From assembly GCA_004026145.2 (NCBI GenBank), contig CP034993.1:14717637-14781636 (forward strand): a DNA stretch of 64,000 nucleotides, read 5' to 3'. Each line of letters starts with the position of its first letter. Within the stretch, counting starts at the first letter, position 1. The notes under the pieces are model-generated. The model was given only the letters and a program-made list of their open reading frames with translations, did not search any database and was not told the DNA's origin. This stretch comes from Takifugu bimaculatus. Its lineage: Eukaryota > Chordata > Actinopteri > Tetraodontiformes > Tetraodontidae. Shown here in pieces: positions 34,121 to 46,671 of the stretch. The position numbers and the translations under genes were made by a program.

Positions 34121-37100
34121 ATCACGTCACCTCACACCTCAAACAAACACTGTTAGTTCTACATTAAAGTGACGGCGGTGATATTCTGGGGGGCGGCGCT
34201 GCTTTTACAACCACGTCAAGACTCCTGGATAAAACTAAATTTTAATAGAAACACTAACAACGTCATACAATGACCAAAGCTCTCATGAAAGCATGACTTT
34301 AAAGATTTATCTTCGAACCGCAAGTAGAGTAATTATGAAGACCATTTGGTGCCGGAGTCACTTTGACATCCAACGTAGCACCTAGCTAGTAGTTAGCCTT
34401 ACCTTCTTACGCCTTGGTGGGGTTTTTAATGGTCTGCAAGGCCAGAAATGTTCAAAAAAGCCGGTTGGAGCAGGAATCAGCAGAAGATGCTGAAACCTTT
34501 TCGTAATTACTGACTGGATGATGCTGTGATGCTGAGACAACACAGGGAAGAGAAAAAACCTCCAACATTTGTGCGATGGTGCAGATTGTTATGAAAGCTG
34601 AAATGGGTGAAAACACAAGGTCAGCAGAGGGCCGGGCACCCCCCCCCCCCACCAGCTGGACCTCCTCCCCTGAGAGGGTATTAAGATAACAATGACAATA
34701 ACAGTGTTTTGATTTTCCTTCTATCTAGTTTATGTACCTCTTATACTGGGCCGCGGCCCAGGCGGGAGGGGAACTCTGGTGCTCGTGTCTGGACCGACTA
34801 CAGACAACTTCCTGAGTGCTCTGAGGAATCGTGACCATCAGACAGATTGTATAGTTCCTGCCCATCAAGAGGTGGAGGAGCCCCACAAAGAGAAAGAGTG
34901 ACTTTCTCCCTGCTGTGAGCCTCTTCTGGACCGAAGAAGGACTGAACACAGTTCCTCATCCTCCCTCTCATGGACACTTTTAAAATAAAAAGTGGGAAGG
35001 GCTCAATATTTGAAGGTTCCACCTATAAGATCAGACGATTAGAAGCTACGCAAACGCTGAACATCCCATCCAGATGCATCCTTGGTGCTGAAGTCAGAGC
35101 ACGTAATTAGTTCTGATGGTGGTGAAATGATAAACAGACCTTTGCCCTGGCAGCAGATATTCAACATTAACGTATGGAACTTGGGTAGAAAATGATGTTT
35201 TAAAGTACAGATGGGTTTCTCTGTGGGATTATGTTTGATTTAAATCAGTCTTGGCTGGAAAATGTGTGAGTAAATGAGGCTCTCGGGGGCAGAAACGTCT
35301 CCGGCTGGCAGCTGACTTCATCCTAAAAGGTCCTTAATTATCCTGCATTCAGTTTTAGTTGCAGATGGTTTACAACCTGGGATGGTGCTCTGTCATCATG
35401 CAAATAAGAGTTGTTAAATCGAGTGAACCCAAATCTGATGCTCCGCTCGGTGCTGCACTCAGCTGAGCGTCCTGTTTATACGTTCCATGAACCAATATTT
35501 ACACGAGACAGAGCTGTGGTAGTGCTGCTCCGCCTGATTTAGCTGTTTGTGCAATGAAATATTAATTAGTTTGTTTTGATATGCAACTGGAACCGTTGTG
35601 GTGGTGCTGGGCCGGGTCGGGTGCTGCCTGGGTGACGGGTTGGCCCAGACCTCGGTCTCCACACCTACGATCAAGCTCCTGCTTAAACCCTCCTCAGCTT
35701 CCACCCTCGGCAGGATCGGCCCAGTTTTATGCTCCGGGAGTCAGTTTCTCCAGTCAAGGTTCCTCGTGAGAACGTTGGGTCCCTCAGCCCCTCCTCCAAT
35801 CAAGCCCACGGGCTTTAACTGCAGGTCTACAGGCAACTTTCAGGTGTTGGACTGGCTGAGGTTTGGTTCCCCCTGAACATTCACACCTTCTGCAGCCTGC
35901 GACCATTCCAGATGTTGCCTGTGAATATGGGATTCACGGCCTCACAGGAAGAACTGGGACAGCATTTAAGGCAGAAGGTTCCGGTTTCTGGAACGACTCT
36001 ACCTCAGAGGAATATGCAGTTTCTTACATACGTCTTGTGTTATAAGCCTGAAATAAGACTTTTCTTGTGTAAATGGCTGCTGACTGTATTACCTTAAAGC
36101 TCATATTTGCTGTAAGCCCAGCAGGATCAAATGAAATGAATCCCAGCTGGATTCAGAGGAGATTTCCAGCACAATTTTTCCAGCAGAACTATTTCAGGCC
36201 AGAGAATGGAGGGCACGAGACTTGTCGTGATTTATGGCAAAGTAACGGCCTTGTTAGAGTTCTCCCAAATACATTTCCACCCTGCCTGGTCTGGCCCAGC
36301 ACGCACAAGGCTGCTGGAGACACATGTGGGTCGCAGACGCCTCCGATGACCACGCCGTCGCTCGATGGTTGGAGCAGAAAAGTCTCCTCGGAACCTCATT
36401 TCGATTGTCTTTTTCCCTGGAAAATCACCTGATATCGACATCTGGTTTCTCCTCTTGCCTCAGTTTTGAAAGAAAGCTGGAAACCTTCAGCCCATCAGCC
36501 TTGGCACCTGCCTAAAGACCTGATCCGAACACGAGCAATACTCACCGCTCTCCTGCAGGGTCACTTTGTGCGGTGCTTAAAAAGAGTAAACATTTATCCA
36601 AGTCTTCCATGAATGCCTCATCCCTAAAAATGAATAATGATGAGGTTTCTTTGTAACGGCGCCCGCTCCAGAGCACAAACGCAAAGGTTTGCATGTTAAA
36701 AGCCGAGGATGGTGAAGCGAGGCACCTGTCACGGTCATCTCCCCACAGCGGTACAGGAAGCAGCCTTGGAACGCCGTCATTAGCACCTTTACTAAGTATC
36801 TCACTTCCTGTGGATGAATAGAAAATCAAGAGTTCCAACCCCCTTGAATGTTCTTTATTGTTTAAAGTAACGGAACCTTCTGAAGGTGAGAGCATAATCA
36901 TGTCTGCCCACTTTTAATGACTGTTTATGATCCGACGTCACAACAGTCTAAACTTTTACATCCCTCGCCGTCTTATTACCATTTTTAACTGCCTTTGACA
37001 AGTGAAATACAATAATTAGATGCTAAAATAAAGCTTCGTTCCTGAGCAACAGGCATAATGAGGTAGGCTACCAGAAACTTCATATTTATATTATCTTTCT

Positions 37101-40100
37101 TTGCCTTAATTACTGCAATTAAACACCAGCCAGCGCTCAAGATGATAACAAAGTACAAGGTGGTTCACTTTGGTACCAAAGTCTATTTACCTTGCAGACT
37201 CTCTTGGGCAGAGCGGCATCTATCTTACCCAGTGGATGTAGGTATATGGCACATTTGGCAACTTCCATCAGGGGCAGCACTTATCGAGATAAAGAGTTCT
37301 GTTCCCTCACACTCAGCGGGAGATGTACATCAAGCAGCTCGACATTTAGAAACCCTTTTTCTAAAAATAGGCTCCTTTGCAGAGATCCGTCGGACATGCC
37401 TTAGCCATCGCTCACATTAAACGCTTGTCTCACGCGGCGGACGACAGCCTTTATTGCTAAGGGCTTATTCCGTGGCTCATCTTTTCAATTCTCGTGCGCT
37501 AACCCAGTCCTTGTGCTCTCCTTATAAACATCCCGCTGAATGATGTGACACTCTTTATCAGTTCTAACGGGAGGAGATCAAATGCACTTCCACAGAGGAA
37601 ACATGACACCCTGCAGTCAGCCAGAGGCTTTGAGGGGAGGAGCTTGTGCTGCTCTGAAATCTAGCACACAGATATATGAGGGCAGTTCATAAATGTGTGA
37701 TACGAACGATGCCGCTGTGTGTGAACTGACATCGGAACGAAGCAGTCGGGACCTTTCAGAAATGCAGGTTTATGCTTGAAACCTGCAGGACGACTTCAGC
37801 TTCATTACGTCGTTCCCTCCTCACCTCCTCCAGCGTGTCGGCCCCCCTCGCGACCCGATTCGCCTGGGCCGAACATCACTTTTCCATATTTAATATCCAT
37901 CTTTGCATATGTCACAGAGCAGACTCATCTGGGCTTCACAGAAAGTCCAACTTAAAGAGGAGGAATGAGAGCATCGGACATGGTGGGTATGTGAAAATGA
38001 AACACCTCTCAGAAGGCTCCTCTCTGTAGTAGGTGTTCCACATCGCCTGATGCGGGTGCAAATGCAGTGTTCCCTCACTCGGTGCCTTGATAAGCATGAT
38101 GATATTAATACTTCAAGTTTGCCTAATGTGTCAAGATGCTGTCAGGGAGATGATGACAGCTGAACAGCCCAACGGGGAGGTGCAAAATGTGCCACCTCAG
38201 TCAGCAGCGAGGAGATCTGTCAAATCACAAGTTACTTTCTCAACCCGATGAACCCATTTCCCAATGATACTCGGTAAATAAGAATTAGCTGTTCACTCGT
38301 GGCAACTTGGCATGAGAAGAAGACAGCAGCGCATTCACATCCAGCCGATATCACGCTGCAGATGGAGCGACTCCGTCTCCTGGAGCGACATGCACGCGGT
38401 GGTCGCGGTGGTGAAGCGGCGGACAGTCGGAGACATATTTCATATCATCCTGCATGCGCTGCCTTCAGACTGGAGTCAAACCCAGACCCCAAACGCAGGG
38501 CAAATGTTGGCGCTGTTGAAATAATGAGCTCTTTTTCAGTAAAGTAACAGAGAACTCGCAGTCTTGTTCAGCAGAAATGCCAACTTTCACAATTAGAAAC
38601 GTCCCGTGAAATCCTGGAGGGGTCGTGCAACCCCCCACATTTGGTGTCAACTGTGGCGTAAATGCCCTTTATCTGGCCTTCTTTCACTTCCTGTCTCGAC
38701 GGTAGCTGGCAGATCATTTTGGGCTTCTTCTCTGCAGGCAGCTTTCAGGCCTGCCTTCAGCCTTCACATCCATTTGCTGGACGTTCCCCTGTGTGACAGT
38801 TACCGTGGCACCGACTGTGCCGCCCGTTACGCTGCCGACGACTCAGAACTCTCTAAATCAATGCTGCTCTTTCTTGTTCGCAACCAAAGATTCCCCACCT
38901 TTCTGCGATGCACAAGGCATTCATGTTGTCATCTGTCACTTGTGGAACTGCAGCCTCTGGGGGGACAGTTTCTCTACCCGCTGAGTCCTACTTGTGATGC
39001 TGGATGGGGACAGCAACACCCGTCTGTCCAAAGGCCTCCCGGTGCTGAACAAAGCCCAGAGATGATGTCAGTGGAATTTTCTTTTTAACCTTTTGGCTTT
39101 ATCATCATTAGGGGTTGAGTAACTTCTTTTAATTATGCTCTCCAGGAACATGTGAGATGCTGTTTATGCACCTCGCAGGATACATTAGCCTGGCAAATTG
39201 CAATGAATTTGCTGTGACCAGGATTAATGACTATCTTTATTCTCTATGAACTGAGGCAATTTGTAATTAACATCTGACCCATGCGCTCCTTAGCTCTCTG
39301 CATATCATCTAATTTGTGTGAGGTTGCCCCACATAACCTTATTAGATCACTGAGGTCTGTATTTGTGTGAGTGTAGGATCCGAAGAGCTCGAGGTTTACA
39401 GCCAGTCTCCCAGCTTCATACGATAAATGGAGCCAAGGCCACAGCAACTAATGGGATGTCTGGGTCCGTGCTTTAAAGCAGACTGTGGTGAATACTTAAT
39501 TGAGATCTATGCTCACAGCGCAGATGCAAATGTGCACGTCTTCATATTCCTGCTGTTTGTGGGCTCACCGGCTCGACTTATGTGAAGGACCGCAGACCAC
39601 CACCACTGTCAGAATCTGGAAGGTTGTAAAGATGGAGACAGATTCATGCAAATAAACCGTGTTCCAGAGACAATGAATCTCTTCAATGTGGTGGACTTTT
39701 CAGTGGGCCTGTAACTCCTGCGCAGGCTGAGATGAATAAATTAATGTTTAAAAGAAGAGTAATAACGATATAATCCGAGAGCGTGCAACGGTTAGCTTGA
39801 CCTTCTGAAAGCTGTTGGGCAGATGCCCAACATCAGGGGATTATGTTGCCCTTGGCTTTCATTTTAGCCTCGCTCGTCGTGCACTTCACACAGTGTTTGA
39901 CACAGAAACGTCAATAATGCTGATCCCTCCTGGTCGATGCTTCTCTTCACGCTGAGCTACTTTGTTCCTTCATCTTGCTGTTCACCATCAAGCTGTTCGG
40001 GGGGGTCACCAGCAGATGTGAGAGAACAAAAGAGACCCCAAATGTATAAGTGGCAGCAGCGTGTTGCTTGACTCGGCTCTCTCCGAGACGCCTCAGACGA

Positions 40101-41201
40101 CTTCCATCCACAATAAATCACAGGCTTTTTTTCCATCTTCTTGCAAAAATGATGGTGATTTATGTTCAGGTGATTCACAAGGTTGTTGATCAATACCAGT
40201 GAGTAAAGAATGACTGAATCTGCTGCTGAGATTTACGGCGTTCGCGGAGGGCTTCCTGCTCGCCCTCGTGTGTCCCCATGCTAACAGGGGACCAAAACGT
40301 GCCTCACGTATTGACGAGGGTTTCCGCCCCACCAGTGATGTCAGTTAAATGTTTCCTCAAACAGAAACAGTAAAAATATATCACGAGCTGCTTCCTGCTC
40401 AAGCGCCATTTTCAGTTAGCTGAATAAATTGGATATTACAGCCATCAAAATGTGCCAAGCCGGCTAAACTGAGTGAGTTAGCATTCACGGCCGCTCACGC
40501 GCTGATCTTTAAAGGGGGTTCTTCTCCGCACTTCTATTTCCCCTCAAACCCCTGATCCATGCAGACAGTTTCCTGCAGAGCTGCTGAGGGTTAAAGGTGA
40601 CGTGTGGCCGCAGCTCCACGTGGATCCGCTGAAATATTGTGGCAGCATCGTTTCAAACATGCACCTTGGCTGGACGTGCAATCAAAAGCGTACATGGATA
40701 TTAAGCATGTAGCAGCTTTAGACCTTGCAGACCCGACTAAACTCCTCCTACTGAGAACACACACACGCGGTGTTTCACAACACCTCCTGTACTTTAATAA
40801 GCACGTTCACATATTGAACTTTAATTTCCACAGACTGTTGATAAAGCAGCTTCCCTTAGCTCATCGTGCTTTTTCCCACTCTGGTTTTAATCTAAGTTTC
40901 CCATCAACGGCGTTTCCTGATACCGCAATTAAATTTGTGATACTGCACAAACAACAGTGGGAACCAGGCGTCCCCTAGGCAACAAGGATGTCTTTAATAG
41001 CATAGCCTGGACTCATTAGCAATGAGGATGAAACTTTAAGACAGTAACCATCTGGAAAGAATAACAGCACAATTGAAATTGTGGCCTTTTTGTTTTCTGC
41101 ACCACACGAGTCCAGAACGTTCTGGGTTTCAAAGCTGTCAACGACGTCTTTTGATTCCCGTCAGCGTCTCACTTCAAAATCGCATCTGTTGTTATCAAAA
41201 C
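34121..41201. other. Intergenic DNA, no gene seen
   Basis: Seven kb of mostly unique sequence. Poly(C) of 12 lies at 34639-34650. Octamers lie at 35398-35405, 39524-39531 and 39646-39653. Segments around 36960-37135 and 39110-39250 are AT-rich with TTAATTACTGCAATTAA-like and TTAATGACT-like homeobox motifs and could be conserved noncoding elements. Open frames up to 160 codons (38606-39088) have no recognisable domain. Confidence 0.5.
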
Positions 41202-41458
41202 CAGCATAAATGAAGTTTAAAGCGAAAAAAAACTCGTCCCCATTCCATCCGATGCTGCTCCCAGCTGCAGCATTCCGTCAGAACGGACCGCACCCCAGCA
41301 GCCCGGCCCGGCCCCCCTCCAGCAGATGGAGGACGAGGTCGCTAATGGACTCGGGGACGTTTCTCCCCGACAACACGAAGAGCCACCATGAGTTCAGAGT
41401 GGCCCATGTGTAACAAAAACACGCTTGTCTCGCTTCAGCCGGAAGGATGCGGAGCATC
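41202..41458 (+). repeat. Dispersed repeat, copy A (unclassified)
   Basis: Aligns with 44085-44305 in the same orientation. Shared blocks are ATTCCATCNGATGCTGCT, CAGCTGCAGCA, CTCCAGCAGRTGGA and a 23-base identical stretch from CGCTAATGGACTCG to GACGTTT. Divergence outside these blocks is substantial, so it is old. I could not assign it to a transposon family. Confidence 0.7.
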
Positions 41459-42426
41459 GGGAATGTGGGGGCCGCCGGGCCAACAGGAGTGATTCTGTGG
41501 ACACAACGGCTCCAACTTTATGGACGAGAGTGAGAGTGTGTCACAGACTGCACATCTGTGCTGTCACATCTGGACAGGAAGCAGTGCCACATGGAACGGA
41601 TGGTAGAAGACACGGAAACCAACACAGAAACCAGGCGATTCTGCATTTGCTACAGCATATTTCAGGTAAAACGGCACATTGACCAACGCACAAATCTGAC
41701 TATTGTTGGGTTTTTGCGGAGGTTGATATTGTTTCGGATAATTCCAGCAAAATTAGAGATGTGTTACAGGCAAATTCACACCACATAACCATCATAGCAC
41801 CAATGTGCAATAAAATTATAATAAGAGCAAATGGCAGTAAAAGCATTCACAGCAGCATTAAAATCAAAAATCAAAAATATCAGATATTAGCAAGATGGAG
41901 CAACCAATTATCCAACCCAAGACCAGACTAGTAGAGGCATTAACAATTTAGCATTTTTCCGTTTAATTAAAACCAGCAGCATAAATGGAGGAGACGCCTT
42001 CTCACCTGATGGGAGGTTTGAGTGACGTTGATGGATCCGTGGCGTTTAAACCTGCGGTGCGTTCACGGTCTCAGGGAAAGACCAATGACGCTCCAATGGT
42101 GAGCAGGTGGGACATCCAATATTTGACTGTGTCCAAGTTTGGTTCTTAGGTCCCTGGTGGTGCAGGAAGGTGAAGTTGGCCCAAACTGGGAGCCTCGACA
42201 CTGTCCTAGTCCAGATGAGTCCACATTAAAGCGCACGATGCGCGTGGAAGTCGTGTCGGCCGCTTTTGCTGATAATTGCGTGCTCTTTGAAGGAGGCACG
42301 TGAACATCCCGCCAGGTGCAGCGCGCACCTGTGGGCTTGTCTGCGTTTTCAACCCATCATTTAGCAACAGCCGCGTTGCTTCAGCAGAACCTCGTTAGAA
42401 CAAAAGTCGCAGAGTTTTGGACGACG

Positions 42427-42639
42427 TGACGTTCAAGTGCAACTTCCAAAAGTAGGACAAATACACTTCCGGTTAGAGGCTAAATCCGGAAGTGCAGAGA
42501 GGTGACGTCACCGATGATTCAGGACGATGAAAACTCTGGCATAGTTGTTATTTTGTTTTTGTTTTTTTTATCGTGTCATAGCGTCAGCACTGAGCCCCGC
42601 CCCCCATGGGTAGCCTCTCCCTCCAATTGGCGCAGGCGC
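42427..42639. promoter_or_regulatory. Promoter-like cluster: ETS pair, CRE, GC box, CCAAT, NRF1-like site
   Basis: CACTTCCGG at 42464-42472 and its mirror CCGGAAGTG at 42486-42494 are two strong ETS/GABP-type sites. GGTGACGTCACC at 42501-42512 contains a perfect CRE (TGACGTCA), and a half-CRE TGACGTTC lies at 42427-42434. GCCCCGCCCCCC at 42594-42605 is a GC box, CCAAT lies at 42623-42627 and GCGCAGGCGC at 42630-42639 resembles an NRF1 site. This combination is typical of TATA-less promoters. No downstream gene was recognised. A frame from the ATG at 42514 would encode 66 residues with a hydrophobic start (VVILFLFFLSC), but it is weak. Confidence 0.45.
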
Positions 42640-42899
42640 TCATACATCAAGGCAGACAGTGTTTATATTAGCATTGATTCATTATTCATCACAGTTATCT
42701 ACCACTCAAAATGAATCACTTCAGTAATATCATTTGAAATTTGGGCTGCGACTCAGCCAACCCACATCTGAGGTATTCCAGCGGAATTCCCGACGAATAA
42801 CATCATCATATGTGGAGCAATTAGCCGGACGAAGCAAAAGAAAAGCTGTTTATTCTGTCCAGAAATCATCCAGATGATCGTTGTAATAAAAGCAGCCTC

Positions 42900-43170
42900 A
42901 TTGGTCGCCCGCTCTCGACCACGTGGACGTTCCGGCGGTGCCTCCCCAGCGTGTCTGTTTGGTGTATTAACTTGTTGGGGTCGCGGCCCCCCCACGGCTG
43001 GTGCAGACCGAACCGTAGCGGCCCAGAATCTCGGCCACGTCTTACTGCTCCCACGTGTTGGGAACTCCGAAGGACTCGAGGAAACCGGCCCCACACAGCA
43101 ACATCAGCTGACCGTGTCCACGCCATCGCCACCGCGCCCGGCCGCCGTCAGCGTTAGGGGGCGCGGTTTA
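42900..43170. other. CpG-dense block (candidate CpG island)
   Basis: I count about 31 CpG in roughly 270 bp, near or above the number expected from base composition. It includes ATTGGTC (an inverted CCAAT box) at its left edge and two CACGTG E-boxes (near 42920 and 43052). It lies just downstream of the ETS/CRE cluster. Frames through it show no known domain. Confidence 0.5.
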
Positions 43171-43583
43171 CCTGCAGAACCAGAGGATCTTTGCTCCGGA
43201 CCGGCTTGTGTCCTTCATCAGAACTCTTGGGTTGGAGCTGTGGTTGGTTAACTGGTTCCCACTTTCTGCTCATTTCCACCAGAACTCTTCATCTTTTTGG
43301 GTTTGTTGTTTGCATGGGTTCAGTTCAACTCCCATCATTAATTGGAGTTGTTAGAAAAACACCTTTTTTTTGGATTAAGGCTCCTTTATGATTACATTTA
43401 ACGAGCAGTAATCAACATTGTAGAACTGACAACCAATGTTTTCTTTAATGTTAAAAACCTTCTGATTTGGTCTGTTCATCATACGCAGCATCTATCCCCG
43501 ATACATTAATGCTTCCTTTAAACCATCAAAGTAAAACTGTAGGTGAGCCAAGATCAAAGAAAAATGGAGCAGCTGTGAAACAA

Positions 43584-43674
43584 CCCCCCCCCCACACACA
43601 CACACTCTCTCACACACACACTCTCACACACACACTCTCACACACACACTCACACACACACTCACACACACTCA
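43584..43674. repeat. Poly(C) then (CA)n with CTCT interruptions
   Basis: Ten C are followed by CA repeats interrupted by ACTCTC at regular intervals. Confidence 0.97.
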
Positions 43675-43826
43675 CGTTTACACTGTGTCTCTGAGTGTGT
43701 AGAGGTTGTCATGGTCCCCAGTTTCGCCTCAGTGGACACGTATGACGACTCACACACTCTTAATAGCTTCTGTTTACAATAACTGACCTTTCTTTGTGCT
43801 TTCCTGCTGTTCTATACATCATCTAT

Positions 43827-43868
43827 AATCAATCAATCAATCAATCAATCTTTATCTATATAGCATCT
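43827..43868. repeat. (AATC)n followed by TTTATCTATATAGC, transposon-tail-like
   Basis: Five to six AATC units run into CTTTATCTATATAGCATCTG. The pairing of an ATCA-type repeat with TTTATNTATATAGC recurs in many fish sequences as the end of dispersed repeats. That family resemblance is from memory and the element type is not assigned. Confidence 0.5.
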
Positions 43869-44084
43869 GTTAAAAGCAACAATCATTTAGCCGTTATCAG
43901 AAGTTTTTGAGTTATTTTGTTGACGCACCCCAGCTGTCACATGACCTCCTGGGTGGAGGTAACTAACGAAGGGACTGGGGGGGCTCTGGAGGGGGGGGTC
44001 AGTGTCGTCTCTCCATCTGTGGCCTCTGCTCAGGTCTTTCTATGAGACGGTGGCCTGTGCTGCTCCGTTCATTAGCAGCAGAAG

Positions 44085-44305
44085 TCCAGAACCAGGCTGA
44101 GCCGCATAAACAGAGGGAGGAGAAAGAAATCCTCCCGATTCCATCTGATGCTGCTGACAGCTGCAGCACAGAGCAGCCCCCCCCACCTCCAGCAGGTGGA
44201 AGGACGCTGCCGCTAATGGACTCGGGGACGTTTGTCTCCACCGACAAACACAACCATCACCTTTGTCAGCCGAGCGAAGCCAGAAGGGAGCGAAGCTCCA
44301 GCCGT
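44085..44305 (+). repeat. Dispersed repeat, copy B (unclassified)
   Basis: Direct-orientation partner of 41202-41458. Shared blocks run from a GCATAAA near the start to AGCCNGAAGGGAGCG near the end. The two copies bracket about 2.6 kb containing the promoter-like cluster and CpG-dense block. Confidence 0.7.
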
Positions 44306-45753
44306 GCTCACCAGCAGAACCTTGAATCCTCTCCTCTTATTCAAAACACAACCCAGAGCTGCTTGGTGGCTGTTCACCAAACCTGCCCACAGTCACGTGC
44401 ACTCTGTGTTTGGACGTGCCGCTGTTGTTCCTGTTCAGGTGTTGTTGATTTCTCCTCCAGGCTGCCTCTCTGCTCGTGCACGCCGCTGCAGTGCACGCTG
44501 CTGCAGCGCCCCTCTCTGGTGTAACACGGTACTGACTGTTCAAGAACACAACACGCTTCATATCTGTTGGCCTCTGTCAACGAGGGAACACACCAAGCCG
44601 CCAATATTCTATTCCGAGCCTGTCGGGGCTGCAGGAAGGCTGCAGATGACACCAATTTGAAGCCGGCATCTATTTTTAATGAGTTCTGTTTCCCGTGAAT
44701 TCTCAGGCAACAACGTCCTCTTTGTCCCGCTGCTCCTCTGTGTGACTACATGATGCTAAATCAGGTTTTCCTCATTTGTTATTTATTTCCTGGGTGCTCG
44801 TCGGAGAAACATCTGGCCACATCGCTGCTTATAATTCATCCGGACGCTTATTAGGCCGCGCGCTAGCTAGCGTCAGCAGGCTAATCGCAGCGAGTGCAAA
44901 CTGCCTGACAAATTGAAGGTGTGCTCAACAATTAATTAAGAGAATAAACAGGTGTTTGCTGGCAAAAATAGACATGACACCTGTCCACAAGTGCGCACAG
45001 GACAGGCTCATTCTGCACGCACAGCACATCCACGTGGCCTCGCGCATGCGAGTGCACGCACAGTCACACACGTTCACAGCGTCACACACCTCCGCAATTA
45101 AAAAGACATTTTAGCGAGGCGCTAACGCTAGCACTACTCCTACGAGTCACGGTTGTCCTTGTTGTGATCACGCCAGGATGAAAACTAACAACCAGACCGA
45201 CGGATCAGCAAACTCCAACTCGAATTCCTGCAGCTGCGGCTCCTCTGAAACGGTTGTTAGCATTTTTCGACTGTTGCAACCGTCAGAAGGCGCTAAAACA
45301 AAGTGATGCGGTGAAAAAACGGGAGCGGCTGAGCCTTGACTGAGGGTCTCCATTCATCTAACGTGGACTCCATGTTGATCCGCCCTTGAACAGAAGGTGT
45401 AATAACCACCATGGTTATTATTATCTTTGATATGCAATGTAATTAATGGGACGAGTGCAGCGTGACCTTGGAGGGCTTGTGATGAAAGTCTACACGGGGT
45501 CCAAGATGTGAAGGTTTTACCAGGAGATTAAACCCATTCTGATGTCGCGGCTGCTAATGAGGGCAGCTCTGACTGGCTGGCCCCAGCCCTTTCATGGGGG
45601 GCCAGCGGACGATCTGTTCTTCCCCCTAAAATAACCATTGATCTCCTGAGATCCTCCGTTCATCGCAAATCAATTTACACACTTGGACTTTCCAAAAGGC
45701 ACATTAGTGCCTTCATTTGTGACTGCGTGGATCAGACCAGCCAAAGATGAGCT

Positions 45754-45754
<1 letters not shown>
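44306..45754. other. Intergenic DNA, no gene seen
   Basis: Unique sequence. Overlapping open frames on both strands share the repeat copy at the left and otherwise show no domain. Confidence 0.5.

Positions 45755-45829
<75 letters not shown>
45755..45829. repeat. (CA)37 dinucleotide microsatellite
   Basis: An uninterrupted CA run of about 75 bp ending in CGTACACACC. Confidence 0.99.
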
Positions 45830-45831
<2 letters not shown>

Positions 45832-46648
45832 ACACACCTTTACATGGGTTCCATGGAGAGTGTGAAGTTATATTTGAGAGTGTGATTGAGTGAAGCTGAC
45901 ATTATGGCGTGATGAGGGTGTGTGTGTGTGTGTAATGAAAACAGACAACAAAGAGCAGAAACACGAGTCTTCTCACCCTCACCCCCAAACATCTGCACCA
46001 AACATCTGCACCAAAGCACCAAATCTCAATGCTTTTACACACTTCTAAAACGCAGCCAACTGTTACTTATACTATCAATTCTAATCCTTTATTGTTTTTA
46101 TTCTTCAGGATGAGACACGCAATAAAATGATGCAGCGCTCTGTGTGTTATTTCCACCTGGCCTGATGGTGGCGCTGTTGGTTCATTATATTCGGCGCTGG
46201 AAACCAGGCGCTGCATCCGTGAGAGACGTCAGTGACGTGGCCCATTTCTAAGGCGCTAATTCTCTCAATATTATAATTTCTAACGCCCCCGACCGCATAT
46301 TCAGAGGGAGGGGCGGCGGTACCGGGTCAGAATTCGGCGCTTTCTCCGTCTTAAATCGATTCCATCAGCGGGATGTGGAGGCAGAGAGAGTGAATGCTGA
46401 AGCACTGCAGCAGGCTCGCAGCAGGGGGCAAAGCAGTGCTGTTCCCCGGGTCCATATGGGCAAGCAGAGCTCCGGGGCCGCGCACATACATACACATACA
46501 TTGAAGAGTGACTGGGGACGATATGGGGCATTAAAAGCTGCCCCACTATCAACCAATCAGCATTAACATGCTGGTTATGGTCAATATTTGATAGTCAGAC
46601 CCCACGGAGGCTTCAGACATAACAGCTGCCCCACAATCCCACATTTCA
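45830..46648. other. Spacer with a CTCF-like motif, no gene seen
   Basis: GCAGCAGGGGGCA at 46418-46430 matches the CTCF core at 12 of 13 positions. The rest is unique sequence without recognised genes. Confidence 0.45.
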
Positions 46649-46671
46649 CCCCCCCCCCCCCCCCCCCCCCC
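46649..46671. repeat. Poly(C) run, 23 bases
   Basis: The longest homopolymer in the window and the only one of this length with C on the + strand. Confidence 0.98.

Noticed and set aside
33832..34125. Frames rich in Pro/His/Arg/Val or Glu/Asp/His
   Set aside because: These are products of the 12-bp minisatellite. Each frame gives a different simple repeat.
37167..37182. Perfect 16-bp palindrome ACTTTGGTACCAAAGT
   Set aside because: About one perfect 16-bp palindrome is expected per 64 kb, and it matches no strong factor motif.
39022..39049. Split REST/NRSF-like site (TCTGTCC ... GGTGCTGAA)
   Set aside because: The right half is perfect but the left half is imperfect and the gap of 11 is longer than accepted spacings.
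38606..39088. 160-codon open frame with YAADD-like residues
   Set aside because: I checked it for a reverse-transcriptase YxDD box. The surrounding residues do not resemble a polymerase palm domain.
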